64,000 nt of DNA from JAWLDA01 sp041686855 (GCA_041686855.1 JAWLDA010000009.1:62001-126000); one strand, 5' to 3'; shown: positions 19,533 through 29,217, numbered from the stretch's first letter. Translations and numbers: made by a program. The notes: generated by a model from the letters alone, not told the origin.

Positions 19533-20126
19533 TTGAAATCTTTTCGTACAACGGTCTTACTCGGGTTGCTGGCCAGCGCATGTCTCATCGCCGGCAGCCC
19601 TACACTTGGAGCCAGCGAGGACGGTGCCCGATCCTCGATCACAGCGGATGCGCCCACGGCGAGGTTTTCGTTTTCACCTTTCGAGCCCGAGCCCGGTCAG
19701 CTGATCACGTTTGATGCGTCGGCGTCGGAGGGAGAGGGCGGGATCATCAGCTACCAATGGGATACGACCGGTGATGGTTCTCATGATCGGGCGGGCAAGG
19801 TGATTCGACGTTCGTACGAAGAAGCCGGCGAGTACCCCGTGACGCTGATCGTTCACGACGCCACCGGCCGCGTTAGTAAGGTGACGCGAGTTGTCAGGGT
19901 CGGTATTCAGGGCGCTTGGCTTTCGATAACGACGGATCCCCCGGGGCTCACTGTTTATCTCGACGGCGAGCGAATGGGTGTGACACCCATCGAGCTCGTT
20001 GTTGAGCCCGGCGAGCGCCACCTTCGCCTCCGACACTACTGGCGTGGGGAGTGGGAGACAGCGGTCGATATGAGCGAGGTGCGATCTCTCGCTCTTGAAC
20101 TTGTGTTGTGGAATGAAACCGATTAA
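19533..20126 (+). CDS. Exported PKD-PEGA domain protein
   Basis: 197 residues from a TTG at 19533 with AAGGAGGG seven nt upstream, a decisive ribosome site. A signal peptide ends near LGAS. A PKD domain (about residues 40-125; YQWDTTGDG and the YEEAGEYPVTLIVHD strand pair) is followed by a PEGA domain (about 130-195; LSITTDPPGLTVYLDGERMG). Both are small beta-sandwich modules used in surface proteins for protein or glycan contact. It probably lies in the periplasm or on the outer surface with the neighbouring exported proteins. No enzymatic residues are visible. Confidence 0.85.
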   Translation: MKSFRTTVLLGLLASACLIAGSPTLGASEDGARSSITADAPTARFSFSPFEPEPGQLITFDASASEGEGGIISYQWDTTGDGSHDRAGKVIRRSYEEAGEYPVTLIVHDATGRVSKVTRVVRVGIQGAWLSITTDPPGLTVYLDGERMGVTPIELVVEPGERHLRLRHYWRGEWETAVDMSEVRSLALELVLWNETD

Positions 20127-20144
20127 CCCAAGGAGCTGAATCTC

Positions 20145-21101
20145 TTGATTTTGAAACGAGGAGGCCCCGAACATTTAATGAGGGGCCGTACGTCAACGAA
20201 CGGCCAACTTATCATCTGCGCATTAATCGTCCTGGCGTTCGTCGTCGCAGGGCCTCACGGCGCGGCGGCGTCCGAATCCATTACCATTGCGGTGATGCCC
20301 TTTGACTTCGGGGGCGGAGGGCAATGGAGCGGTATCGACGTTGGGCGGCAAATCACAAGTTTGGTTACCGACAACCTTGTCAACAAAGGTGACTTCCTTG
20401 TCGTTGAGCGCGACTTGATTGACGAGATCATTGGGGAGCAGGACTTCGGCGCATCTGGACGGGTCGATCCCTCCAGAGCCGCAGAGATTGGTCGGTTATT
20501 AGGCGCAGATGCCTTGATTTTCGGTTCAGTTACGCGATTTGAATTCTCTTCGGGTGGGGGAATCAGCGCCTTCGGGTTCTCGCTGAGCAGTACCTCCGCT
20601 TCCGTCGAGTTGAGCGGCCGGATTGTAGACACGTCGCAAGGCGTGGTGCGCGGGTCGATCGCTTCGGAAGGGAGTGCTTCAGGATTAGGCATCGACATCG
20701 ACGACCTCAACGGTATCAGCTTTAATGCGTCCCAATTTCAAGAGACCGCTCTCGGCGAGGCGACGGTCAAAGCAGTCGATGACTTTGTCGGCAATGCCGC
20801 TCGAGCCATCGATGAAAGCGCAGAGGATCTCCTGGCTGCGAAGGAGCGCGGCGAGTTGGAGGGTGCGGTCGTTGCTGTGATCGAGCAAGGCGTCGTCCTC
20901 AACATTGGGGCCGATGATGGCGTGCGGATGCAGCAACGCTTTCGCGTCTATCGATTGATGGAAGTAGAGGGTCTGACTGATCCGGTGCGCATTCCCGTTG
21001 GTGTGGTGCAGGTGATTAGCGTTGACGACGGTGCGGCTGTCGCGGTGTTTGAGCAGATGACTCAGCCGGCCCAGGTAGGAGATCGTGTAGGACCCGAATA
21101 G
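20145..21101 (+). CDS. CsgG-family outer-membrane/periplasmic protein with FlgT-like C-terminal domain
   Basis: 318 residues from a TTG with AAGGAG nine nt upstream; an ATG at 20178 is possible. The signal peptide ends near GAAAS, and no lipobox cysteine follows, unlike curli CsgG. The CsgG domain (about 45-240) has the typical IAVMPFDFG start, LVTDNLVNKGDFLVVERDL, and GADALIFGSVTRFE. A C-terminal domain (about 245-318; GVVLNIGADDGVRMQQRFRVY) resembles the FlgT C-terminal fold. CsgG proteins form outer-membrane secretion pores or periplasmic scaffolds. Lying between a PKD-PEGA protein and a secreted metalloprotease, it may help export or anchor these proteins. Confidence 0.85.
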   Translation: MILKRGGPEHLMRGRTSTNGQLIICALIVLAFVVAGPHGAAASESITIAVMPFDFGGGGQWSGIDVGRQITSLVTDNLVNKGDFLVVERDLIDEIIGEQDFGASGRVDPSRAAEIGRLLGADALIFGSVTRFEFSSGGGISAFGFSLSSTSASVELSGRIVDTSQGVVRGSIASEGSASGLGIDIDDLNGISFNASQFQETALGEATVKAVDDFVGNAARAIDESAEDLLAAKERGELEGAVVAVIEQGVVLNIGADDGVRMQQRFRVYRLMEVEGLTDPVRIPVGVVQVISVDDGAAVAVFEQMTQPAQVGDRVGPE

Positions 21102-21168
21102 AGAATCGATGAGCGGATAGCACACCAATGCTATTGCGAGGCGGCGCGGCTTACGAGAGGTGAGCGGT

Positions 21169-24100
21169 TTGAATGAAGGATGGGTAAACGCCAAAATGCT
21201 CTCTGCAATCACGTGGGCACTGTTGGGTTTGCTGGTGGTCGTCACACCATTTGACGCACACGCACAACGACCCGAGTGGGACGTGGTTGGAGGAATGGTG
21301 GATCAGATCTTTGGCCCTCTTGGTCCCGTCGCTTCGTTTCTCAACCTCGAAGAGTTGATTGAAGAGCGACCAGCTGTGTGGCGGGGGAGCATGGCAGGCA
21401 TGACTTTCGGCGGACCGGCCTACATATACCTGCTGCGCTGGCCTCCGGAGGAGGACATGTTTGCAGGCCTTCCTATTGATCTCGACATGGAAGAGCTCTC
21501 GCCTCTCGGCGACAGCACGCAGGTGAATATCGTTCTTGTCGATCCAAATCTCGGTCCAACTCGTCTCACGGGCGCCTTCGTCGGGCCGGCTGGCGAAAGA
21601 ACGTTCCAACTTCACCTCGACGGCGACGGCGCCGATTCCGCAGACGAAGCAGTATTTAGGTTGACCACCGCGCCTTCCTCGCTAATTGAAGAGCACACAT
21701 TTCGGTCCACACAAGGCCAGATGGTCGTGAGTGACGTGGACTGCGGATTTCGTGCAACCATCACCGCATTGATGGAGACGCTTACACCGTCTTGGCAAGA
21801 CCCGCCAGTATCGGTTGCCCCGTTTGATGCGCAGATTTGCGAGGTTGCCGGGGATCAGTCCGGTGAATTCTCATGCGGCCTGCTTGAGATCGTAGAGCAC
21901 TGGCCGGAGAGACGCCGAGAGAATGTTGACTTCAAAGATCCTGGGATCAAAGTTGAGTTTTCCGATCCTGTTCGGTTTGCCAGCGTTGGTGATCACTTTG
22001 AGGTGTTTACCATGGGCTCCGATGGTGAGAAAATCAGTGTTCCGGGCGAAATGGTGCGAGAGGACGATCATACTCTAAGCTTTGTTCCCGAGGCGCCGTT
22101 GGAACCTGGTGTCATCTATGAGGCGCGTGTCCTCGGTGGGCCAGGCGGATTGAAGAGCCAATTCGATGCTCACTTGCACGAGGATTACCGGTGGCGCTTT
22201 TCCACAATGTTTGAGCTCAATGAGGAGAACATCGACTTACACGTCTACCAGACTTCCCGCGATGCGCCGCTCGTCGCCGACAAACCAACGCTGACGCGCG
22301 TCTACGTAAATTGGGAAGAGTACGAGCACATCGACGCGGATTGGCAGCCCACGTCCTTCGAGGCGGCCGTGCGGATCTACGATTCCGCCGATGGGGAGCT
22401 CTATACAGAGTATGAGCAACCAGTCCGAATTCATCGCCCCGACCAGTATAATGAGTTGGACGAACGTCACGCACGCCACACGGTCAACCTGTTTGGCTGG
22501 AAGCCAAATCAACGAGGTGGATCGACGCTCATCGAAGCGGAAATCGAACCGCATGAGGTGTATCCTGAGCCTACCATTCCCTATAGGTACTATGGAGAGA
22601 GACAGGTTGAACGCTGGCCGTACGATCCGCCGCGGTTGGTGTTTGATTACTTCCTACTGCCGATTGGTCCCTGGAGTGAAGGGATACCATCGGAGGCTTT
22701 GGCGAACGCTCGCAGCATGGCTCGAAGCACGGCGATCTATACGACCCAGACTTTTCCCGTGGTCTCCACGCACGGACGGTACGTGGGCGCGGCAAACATC
22801 AATTTCGGGGACAGAGTTCCCGATAATCTCTTTTCTGCCGAAGGCGCCGCGGAGCTCCTTCTCGACGCGACCGGAATTGGACGGACCAAGCGTTACCTCA
22901 GGCGCATCATGCAGCGAATTCATGATCAGTACGGTCCGCGCACCAACGCCGACGTGATCGTCGGGCTCTTTCCCCTGGAGTTTTACGGATCCGGCCAGTC
23001 GTTCACCGACATCGACGTCAACTGGGACACAATTGATGAAGTGCCGGACTTCTTCTTCCGTACCGTTATGCTCCCGGTGTGGGACGGCGGTCCGAACTCG
23101 AGCGCCTTGACGCACGAGTTCGGCCACGCGTTCGGTTTGCATCACGAGCCGCCTTCGTCGAGTGAAGAGGAGCGCCTTGCGGCGGTGGCAGCTTATGAAG
23201 CGGACCGTTACCCTGGCATAGAAGGGTTTCGGATTGCGCCGAGCGGAACGCACGGCTGGAACAAGTCGACAGAAGAAGGCAACGCGGAACATTCGATGAC
23301 CCTTGTCTCGTTCATGTTCCCCGAATCGAGAAGTCAAGAGACAGCGTTCACGACTGACAGCCACTACAGAAGTCTTTTAAGTACGTTTAGAGCTCAATCG
23401 ATCGCCCAACGGTCCGAGTGGAGGCCGACACAGGCGGCTCAAGTGGCTGCACTGGGACCTCTAAGTGTGGCGGCCCTTCCGACGGACGTGCTTTCAGACG
23501 AGTCCGCTGAAGCTGAGGCGGCCTCCTGGGCTTCCCAACAAGCTGAGTTCATGATGGTCGCTGGATTCGTTCGCACGCATGATGAGGGCGGAGACGAGGC
23601 CGAAATCGAAGCCGATTTCGAAGCCGAGTTCGAAGCCGAAATCGAAGCGGTGCGCCGAGGGATCCCGCGCGCCCGTGATTTGCCTGAAGGTCCTTACACC
23701 GCTGTTTTGATCGACGACGATGGGCGTACGTTGGCTGCGGAGCCGTTTGGCCCCCCGCCCCTGCCTCCCGTGCCGGGGGATGGAGACCCAGACGGGTGGG
23801 AGTACTTCCAGGTCTATTTGCCCGACGATCCCATGGGTCGCCGGATCGAATTGCGAAGAGGTAACAATGTGCTGGCAGTACGTACCGCCGAGGCAATGGA
23901 ACCGGACGTTTTGTTCGTGACGCCTGAGCCCGGTGCTCATCCGGAAGGGCCCTTCCTGGTTGAATGGCAGGGGAATTCTGACAGCCTGAGCTATACGTTG
24001 ATGTACAGTCCGAACGGGAGATTCCCCTGGCGATTGCTCGCTGCGGATGTAAAGACAACCACTTTCCAGGTACACCCGGAGCGCCTCAGACCGGGGGCGA

Positions 24101-25182
24101 ACCCGACCCTGCGAGTGATTGCAAACGACGGGTTCGAGGAGGCGGTCGATGAACTGGGATTCAGGTTTTCCCGAGAACCCATACCGGTTGTGACATGGCC
24201 TACTGAAGGTGAAGAGGTACCCCGCATGCTAGACGTGGAGGCGCTCTTTGACACCGACGTCGAGCCGACGTCGTTACGTGGGCGGTTTCAACTGTACGAT
24301 TTGGCTGGCGAAGAAGTGCCTGTATCGATCTTATACGACGAGGCGACACAGGCGGCGCTCCTCACCCCTCAATCGCCGCTGGAGGCTGAACGGACGTACA
24401 CTGCCATCCTAAGGGCCGGTGTCGTGGATCGTTACGGTCAGCGACTTGCGAACGACGTCTCGTGGTCGTTTGTCACGGCGGAAGCGTCGCCACTCAGAGA
24501 GCTGCCTCATTTTTTTGATGAGATGCTGGCCGGCGTACCGGCCCAGAGGTCGGTCTCCGAGTTGACCGACGACGGGGATAGAACCGCGGGCGTCGAAGAA
24601 TCTGAGCCTGAATCCGCGTTTGAGGCCGCGTTGCGATCGACTCTCCAGTCGATGCAAAAGCCGTCGCCCCAATCATCCGCACAGCCCGAGAGCGAAGCAA
24701 CCCGAGCCGAGTCGCCAGACGCCCCGATGGACACCCCGGCGAACACACCGACGGACGCCCGGACGGACACCTCGACGGACACACCGCTGGATGGCGAAGG
24801 GACATTGAGTATCGGCGACCGTTCAATTCGGTTCGCGGTGGACCGGTGCGCTCTGGAGCAGTCTGGAATGGATCCCTTGGAGATGTTCGGGAGCGGCGTG
24901 GACGAGAGGACAGGGGACACCCTGCAAATATCCGTTAGTCAATCGGGCGGTGAGATGGGTGTCGGTCGTGTCGACACAGTGGTTGTGGATATGGCCGGCG
25001 GCGCCGACGTGCTGACGGCATCGCACATGATGGTTGGCACGTGGATCAGTGCTACAGGGGAACAAGTTGATGGACCGCTCGTCACCTTTGGTGCTAGTGG
25101 TACTGTGCGTGGTGGAGGCAAGATTCGCTCGACCGTACAGGGAGATGAGCAGGTTTTCTCGTTCACGGCGAGTTGCCCGTAA
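21169..25182 (+). CDS. Large exported zinc metalloprotease with Ig-like domains
   Basis: About 1337 residues. The TTG at 21169 is preferred because AGGTGA lies six nt upstream; a GTG at 21160 is in frame. The signal peptide ends near DAHA. An N-terminal region with several cysteines is followed by a bacterial Ig-like (SbsA type) domain (about 255-345), a middle region, and a zinc site HEFGHAFGLHH near residue 649, the HExxHxxGxxH signature of metzincin-type proteases. An acidic tandem repeat (near 810), another Ig-like domain (about 1010-1105), a Thr/Pro/Asp-rich linker and a C-terminal domain with two cysteines complete it. It probably processes or degrades proteins outside the inner membrane. 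It is the last gene of the exported-protein run. Confidence 0.82.
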   Translation: MNEGWVNAKMLSAITWALLGLLVVVTPFDAHAQRPEWDVVGGMVDQIFGPLGPVASFLNLEELIEERPAVWRGSMAGMTFGGPAYIYLLRWPPEEDMFAGLPIDLDMEELSPLGDSTQVNIVLVDPNLGPTRLTGAFVGPAGERTFQLHLDGDGADSADEAVFRLTTAPSSLIEEHTFRSTQGQMVVSDVDCGFRATITALMETLTPSWQDPPVSVAPFDAQICEVAGDQSGEFSCGLLEIVEHWPERRRENVDFKDPGIKVEFSDPVRFASVGDHFEVFTMGSDGEKISVPGEMVREDDHTLSFVPEAPLEPGVIYEARVLGGPGGLKSQFDAHLHEDYRWRFSTMFELNEENIDLHVYQTSRDAPLVADKPTLTRVYVNWEEYEHIDADWQPTSFEAAVRIYDSADGELYTEYEQPVRIHRPDQYNELDERHARHTVNLFGWKPNQRGGSTLIEAEIEPHEVYPEPTIPYRYYGERQVERWPYDPPRLVFDYFLLPIGPWSEGIPSEALANARSMARSTAIYTTQTFPVVSTHGRYVGAANINFGDRVPDNLFSAEGAAELLLDATGIGRTKRYLRRIMQRIHDQYGPRTNADVIVGLFPLEFYGSGQSFTDIDVNWDTIDEVPDFFFRTVMLPVWDGGPNSSALTHEFGHAFGLHHEPPSSSEEERLAAVAAYEADRYPGIEGFRIAPSGTHGWNKSTEEGNAEHSMTLVSFMFPESRSQETAFTTDSHYRSLLSTFRAQSIAQRSEWRPTQAAQVAALGPLSVAALPTDVLSDESAEAEAASWASQQAEFMMVAGFVRTHDEGGDEAEIEADFEAEFEAEIEAVRRGIPRARDLPEGPYTAVLIDDDGRTLAAEPFGPPPLPPVPGDGDPDGWEYFQVYLPDDPMGRRIELRRGNNVLAVRTAEAMEPDVLFVTPEPGAHPEGPFLVEWQGNSDSLSYTLMYSPNGRFPWRLLAADVKTTTFQVHPERLRPGANPTLRVIANDGFEEAVDELGFRFSREPIPVVTWPTEGEEVPRMLDVEALFDTDVEPTSLRGRFQLYDLAGEEVPVSILYDEATQAALLTPQSPLEAERTYTAILRAGVVDRYGQRLANDVSWSFVTAEASPLRELPHFFDEMLAGVPAQRSVSELTDDGDRTAGVEESEPESAFEAALRSTLQSMQKPSPQSSAQPESEATRAESPDAPMDTPANTPTDARTDTSTDTPLDGEGTLSIGDRSIRFAVDRCALEQSGMDPLEMFGSGVDERTGDTLQISVSQSGGEMGVGRVDTVVVDMAGGADVLTASHMMVGTWISATGEQVDGPLVTFGASGTVRGGGKIRSTVQGDEQVFSFTASCP
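23599..23646 (+). repeat. Four tandem 12-bp repeats in the metalloprotease gene
   Basis: Four consecutive 12-nt units of the form GCCGAAATCGAA, with one or two changes each, encode a run of Glu/Ala/Asp with Ile or Phe every fourth residue. This is a likely hotspot for length variation. Confidence 0.85.
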
Positions 25183-25629
25183 GTACCAACTCACCAAAGA
25201 CCAACGAAAAAGAACTGTCAAATGGGTCACTCTCTTCACCCTGCGAAGGTTGTGGACTCCGGACTCAATCATTGTAGCAACCTGCGTAGGGCGGAGGGTT
25301 ACGAGAGCGATCTCGGACAACGCGAAGAATCCGTCCACGCCGATGAGGAGAATGACGAGGACGAGTTGCCAGTAGTCTCACCAATCATGAGGCGACGAAT
25401 CTCTCCTTTCTCCCCAGTCGGCCCCTTGGCATTTCAAGACGTCAATCCTGCTGCGGCACACTTGTAAATGGTCAAATTCCATAGTTCAAAATCGCGTCGA
25501 GGTGTTGAGAAGAAGTCGCAATAACGGCTTGACAAAGAACAGGAATTAGAGACAATGTTAATAGTAACGATGACTAGTAAGGAAATGAGGGATGGACAAG
25601 CCATGGGCGCTTGAGAGAGGATGTGAGGG
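25183..25629. other. Intergenic region with perR-katG promoter
   Basis: No gene is supported in these 447 nt. A promoter for the perR-katG pair is likely near the right end: TTGACA at 25529-25534, a 16-nt spacer and GACAAT at 25551-25556, about 75 nt before the perR start. A PerR box would be expected here, but the AT-rich stretch near 25546-25562 matches the consensus only partly. Confidence 0.45.
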
Positions 25630-26031
25630 ATGGCTAGGCCCAGGAATACGAAACAAAAGGCTGCTGTGCTTGCCGCCGTCAAAGGCGCGAATCATCACCC
25701 CGATGCCAAGTGGGTGTACGGAGTGGTAAGCCGCGAGATTCCTGATATCAGCCTGGGTACCGTCTATAGGGCGCTCGCATCCTTGAGCGCCGAGGGGTTG
25801 ATCAAGGAATATCAACAAGCCGACGGCCCTTCCCTCTACGACCCCAACACCGAGGAACATTTTCATATCCGCTGCAGCAGTTGTGGTCGTATTCAGGATG
25901 TCCCCCCTGTAACTCTGCCAAACGAGATGTTCGAGGCAATTCGGCAGGCGAGTGAGTTTGCAAGGGTCGATCAATTTCGACTTGAGTTTGGCGGCATTTG
26001 CGCCATCTGTGCGGAGGAAACCCGAGATTAG
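25630..26031 (+). CDS. perR: Fur family peroxide-responsive repressor (PerR-like)
   Basis: 133 residues: winged-helix DNA-binding domain (residues 1-75; PDISLGTVYRALASLSAEGL recognition region) and metal-binding dimer domain with the HFHIRCSSC motif and a second CxxC pair (CAIC) near the end, giving the four-cysteine structural zinc site of PerR/Fur proteins. The His, Asp and HxH positions needed for a regulatory Fe/Mn site are present. The position 43 nt upstream of katG supports PerR over Fur or Zur: peroxide would oxidise its iron site and derepress katG. The ATG at 25630 follows a purine-rich GTGAGGG. Confidence 0.88.
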   Translation: MARPRNTKQKAAVLAAVKGANHHPDAKWVYGVVSREIPDISLGTVYRALASLSAEGLIKEYQQADGPSLYDPNTEEHFHIRCSSCGRIQDVPPVTLPNEMFEAIRQASEFARVDQFRLEFGGICAICAEETRD

Positions 26032-26074
26032 CAGATGGATGCTGAGAGTTCACCCCGCGAAAGGAGAAGGTACC

Positions 26075-28321
26075 ATGAGTGAAGAGAGCAAGTGTCCGAT
26101 TACCGGTCACGGTCATCCAAACACGGCCAGCAGGGGCACGTCAAATCAGGACTGGTGGCCAAACCAATTAAACCTCAATATTCTCCACCAGCACTCTTCC
26201 AAGTCCAACCCCATGGGTGAGGACTTCAATTACGCTGAGGAGTTTAAAAAACTCGACTACGAGGCCCTCAAAAAGGATCTCCACGACCTAATGACGGACT
26301 CGCAGGATTGGTGGCCGGCCGACTTCGGTCACTACGGACCCCTCTTTGTCCGAATGGCATGGCACAGCGCGGGCACGTATCGCACTGCAGACGGCCGCGG
26401 CGGCGCGGAGTCCGGTGGCCAACGATTTGCGCCGCTCAACAGCTGGCCCGACAATGTCAACCTCGACAAGGCGCGCCGGCTTCTGTGGCCGATTAAACAG
26501 AAGTACGGCAAAAAGATCTCTTGGGCCGACTTGATGATTCTCGCCGGCAACGTCGCCATGGAGTCGATGGGGTTCAAGACTCTAGGTTTCGCCGCTGGGC
26601 GTGAGGATGTCTGGGAGCCGGAAGAGGACATTTACTGGGGGAAAGAAGGAGAGTGGCTCGCCGACCAGCGTCACAGCGGCGAGCGCGAACTGGAGAATCC
26701 CCTGGCCGCTGTGCAGATGGGTCTCATCTATGTGAATCCTGAAGGGCCGAACGGCGAACCCGATCCGCTTGCCGCTGCCAAGGATATCCGCGAGACTTTT
26801 TCGCGCATGAGCATGACCGATGAAGAGACTGTCGCGTTGATCGCCGGCGGACACACCTTCGGCAAGACCCACGGTGCCGCCGATGCGTCCCACGTGGGCC
26901 CGGAGCCGGAAGCCGCCCCCATTGAGCAGCAAGGCCTCGGCTGGCAGAACAGTTACGGCACTGGCAAGGGCGCCGACACGATCGGCAGCGGTTTGGAGGT
27001 CACTTGGACCACGACGCCGACTAGGTGGACGAGCAATTTCCTGTGGAACCTGTTTGGCTACGAGTGGGAGCTCACCAAGAGCCCTGCCGGCGCATGGCAG
27101 TGGAAACCGAAGCACGGTGGAGGCGCCGGCACAGTTCCTGCCGCCCACGACCCGTCGAAGCGTTACGCACCGGCCATGCTTACCACAGACATCGCCCTGC
27201 GGGAGGACCCCGTCTACGGAAAGATCGCCCGGCGCTTCCTCGAGAATCCGGATGAGTTCGCTGCGGCGTTTGCCCGGGCGTGGTTTAAGCTGACGCACCG
27301 GGACATGGGTCCCCGCACTCGCTATCTGGGCCCTGAGGCGCCGACGGAAGAGTTTATCTGGCAAGACCCTGTCCCTGCAGTCGATCACGAGCTGATCGAC
27401 GCGGCCGACATCGAGGCTCTCAAGGCCAAGATTCTTGCTTCCGGGCTATCGGTTTCGGAGCTTGTCTCGACCGCTTGGGCATCGGCCTCTACCTTCCGTG
27501 GCTCCGACAAGCGCGGCGGCGCTAATGGCGCGCGCATTCGCCTGGCGCCGCAGAAGGACTGGGAAGTGAACGAGCCTGACCAACTGAAGCGTGTGCTGGA
27601 GACTCTTGAAGGGATTCAAGACGAGTTCAACAGTGCGCAGTCAGGCGGGAAGAGGGTTTCGCTCGCCGACCTGATTGTCCTAGGTGGATGTGCCGCTGTC
27701 GAACAGGCTGCGAAGAATGCCGGATTCGATGTGACCGTTCCTTTCGCTCCGGGACGCACCGATGCGTCGCAAGAGCAAACCGATGTGGAGTCCTTTGCCG
27801 TTCTCGAGCCGATTGCAGACGGGTTCCGCAATTATCAGAAGGCGAAATACTCGGTACGACCTGAGGAGCTACTGGTTGATCGTGCGCAACTGCTCACGCT
27901 GACCGCTCCTGAGATGACGGTTCTCATTGGCGGCATGCGCGCACTTAACGCCAACTTCAAACAGTCCCAGCACGGCGTCTTCACCGAACGGCCAGGGACG
28001 CTCACCAACGACTTCTTCGTGAATCTGCTCGACATGAGCACGGAGTGGAAAGCGACCTCGGAAGACGAAGACGTGTTTGAGCTGCGTGATCGTGGGACGG
28101 GCGAGGTCAAGTGGACCGCCACACGCGTCGACCTCATCTTCGGTTCGAACTCCCGACTCCGCGCCTTAGCGGAAGTGTACGGATGTGAGGACGCAAGTGA
28201 AAAGTTCGTGCAGGACTTTGTCGAGGCCTGGTCCAAAGTCATGAACCTTGACCGTTTCGACCTTGGTGATCAAAAGGCGGCTGGTGACCTAAACCAAGAT
28301 TCGACTCGGGAAGCTTCCTAA
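26075..28321 (+). CDS. katG: Catalase-peroxidase
   Basis: 748 residues from the ATG at 26075 (AAGGAG eight nt upstream), the normal KatG size. It breaks down hydrogen peroxide and also acts as a peroxidase; haem enzyme, cytosolic. The N-terminal active domain has distal Arg93, Trp96 and His97 (RMAWHSAG), and proximal His260 (AGGHTFGKTHG). The Trp96-Tyr219-Met245 residues that form the KatG cross-link are all present. The C-terminal half is the degenerate duplicated domain. It lies directly behind perR, likely co-transcribed, and ends at a strong hairpin. Confidence 0.97.
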   Translation: MSEESKCPITGHGHPNTASRGTSNQDWWPNQLNLNILHQHSSKSNPMGEDFNYAEEFKKLDYEALKKDLHDLMTDSQDWWPADFGHYGPLFVRMAWHSAGTYRTADGRGGAESGGQRFAPLNSWPDNVNLDKARRLLWPIKQKYGKKISWADLMILAGNVAMESMGFKTLGFAAGREDVWEPEEDIYWGKEGEWLADQRHSGERELENPLAAVQMGLIYVNPEGPNGEPDPLAAAKDIRETFSRMSMTDEETVALIAGGHTFGKTHGAADASHVGPEPEAAPIEQQGLGWQNSYGTGKGADTIGSGLEVTWTTTPTRWTSNFLWNLFGYEWELTKSPAGAWQWKPKHGGGAGTVPAAHDPSKRYAPAMLTTDIALREDPVYGKIARRFLENPDEFAAAFARAWFKLTHRDMGPRTRYLGPEAPTEEFIWQDPVPAVDHELIDAADIEALKAKILASGLSVSELVSTAWASASTFRGSDKRGGANGARIRLAPQKDWEVNEPDQLKRVLETLEGIQDEFNSAQSGGKRVSLADLIVLGGCAAVEQAAKNAGFDVTVPFAPGRTDASQEQTDVESFAVLEPIADGFRNYQKAKYSVRPEELLVDRAQLLTLTAPEMTVLIGGMRALNANFKQSQHGVFTERPGTLTNDFFVNLLDMSTEWKATSEDEDVFELRDRGTGEVKWTATRVDLIFGSNSRLRALAEVYGCEDASEKFVQDFVEAWSKVMNLDRFDLGDQKAAGDLNQDSTREAS

Positions 28322-28362
28322 CGGAAGACGAGAGCCGAGCGGAACGTAGAGATGTTCGTAGC

Positions 28363-28395
28363 AGAGGCTATCCCTAAGCTCTTGGGATAGCCTCT
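28363..28395 (+). terminator. Terminator after katG
   Basis: Perfect 12-bp stem AGAGGCTATCCC / GGGATAGCCTCT with a 9-nt loop, 40 nt after the katG stop. The following sequence is only mildly T-rich. Confidence 0.75.
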
Positions 28396-28530
28396 CTCAA
28401 TTGCGGACGTTTAGCTATTGCCGTCACGATCCCCCATGACCACCATTTTCCATCGCCTCTAGGCTTATAAACGGCGCCAATATGCCAACTCTAGGCACGA
28501 AACAATCATCCATTTCGGGGGGATTCAACC

Positions 28531-29148
28531 GTGCAACAGTTCGGACAGCCGCAATACCAGCAGGGGTTTGGACAAGCCCAGCAACAGAATTTGCAGAGCC
28601 AGTTTGGTCAGTTCCAAAACGGCCAACAGCAGCCTCAACAAGCTTTGCAGCAGCAGGCCTTCGGCCAGTTCCAGCCCCAGTCCCAGCTCCAGCAGGGCGT
28701 CGGCCAATTGCAACCGCAGCAGCAGATTCAGCAGCAGCCTCAGTTGCAGCAGAATGCCGGCCAACACCAGTCCCAGCAACCGCTCCAGTTTCAGCAGGGT
28801 CTCAATCCATTACAGCAGCAACAGCAGCTGGGTCAGACGAACCAGACGCAGCAGTTCTTTCCCGGCATTGGCCAAGACAATCCCTACGCCCAGGGTCAGC
28901 AGAACCAGCAGCAGCCTCAACAAGCCTTGCAACAGCAGGCTTTTGGTCAATTTCAGCCACAGCTTCAACAAGGCTTTGGACAGTTGCAGCCGCAGCTGCA
29001 GCAAGGCATTGGTCAATTCCAACCTCAGCAGCAAATTCAGCAGCAGCCTCAGTTGCAGCAAAGCGCTGGCTTCTTTCAACCCCAACCCCAAGCCCAGCAG
29101 TTCCAGCAGAACATCGATCGGTTCCCGCAACAGCAGTCCCGGTTCTAG
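28531..29148 (+). CDS. Glutamine-rich repeat protein
   Basis: 205 residues, close to half of them Gln, with Phe, Gly, Pro and Leu making up most of the rest. The GTG start at 28531 has GGGGGG eight nt upstream. The chain is built from short units such as QQAFGQFQPQ, and a block of about 45 residues is present twice (near residues 32-78 and 130-176) with silent differences between the DNA copies. No signal peptide or membrane segment is seen. The composition resembles spore-coat or prion-like assembly proteins, and the organism sporulates, so a structural spore protein is a fair guess only. The gene stands alone, ended by a strong hairpin, so it looks like a true transcription unit. Confidence 0.75.
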   Translation: MQQFGQPQYQQGFGQAQQQNLQSQFGQFQNGQQQPQQALQQQAFGQFQPQSQLQQGVGQLQPQQQIQQQPQLQQNAGQHQSQQPLQFQQGLNPLQQQQQLGQTNQTQQFFPGIGQDNPYAQGQQNQQQPQQALQQQAFGQFQPQLQQGFGQLQPQLQQGIGQFQPQQQIQQQPQLQQSAGFFQPQPQAQQFQQNIDRFPQQQSRF

Positions 29149-29187
29149 CGGTAAGTACGAGAAGGCCGACAGCCAAAGTCACGTCAA

Positions 29188-29217
29188 CGACAAAACCCCC
29201 TGCCGGGGGTTTTGTCG
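29188..29217 (+). terminator. Terminator after the Gln-rich gene
   Basis: Perfect 13-bp stem CGACAAAACCCCC / GGGGGTTTTGTCG with a TGCC loop, 40 nt after the stop codon. It could work in both directions. Confidence 0.85.

Noticed and set aside
25546..25562. PerR box in front of perR
   Set aside because: Only about half of the conserved positions match, so I do not list it as a site.
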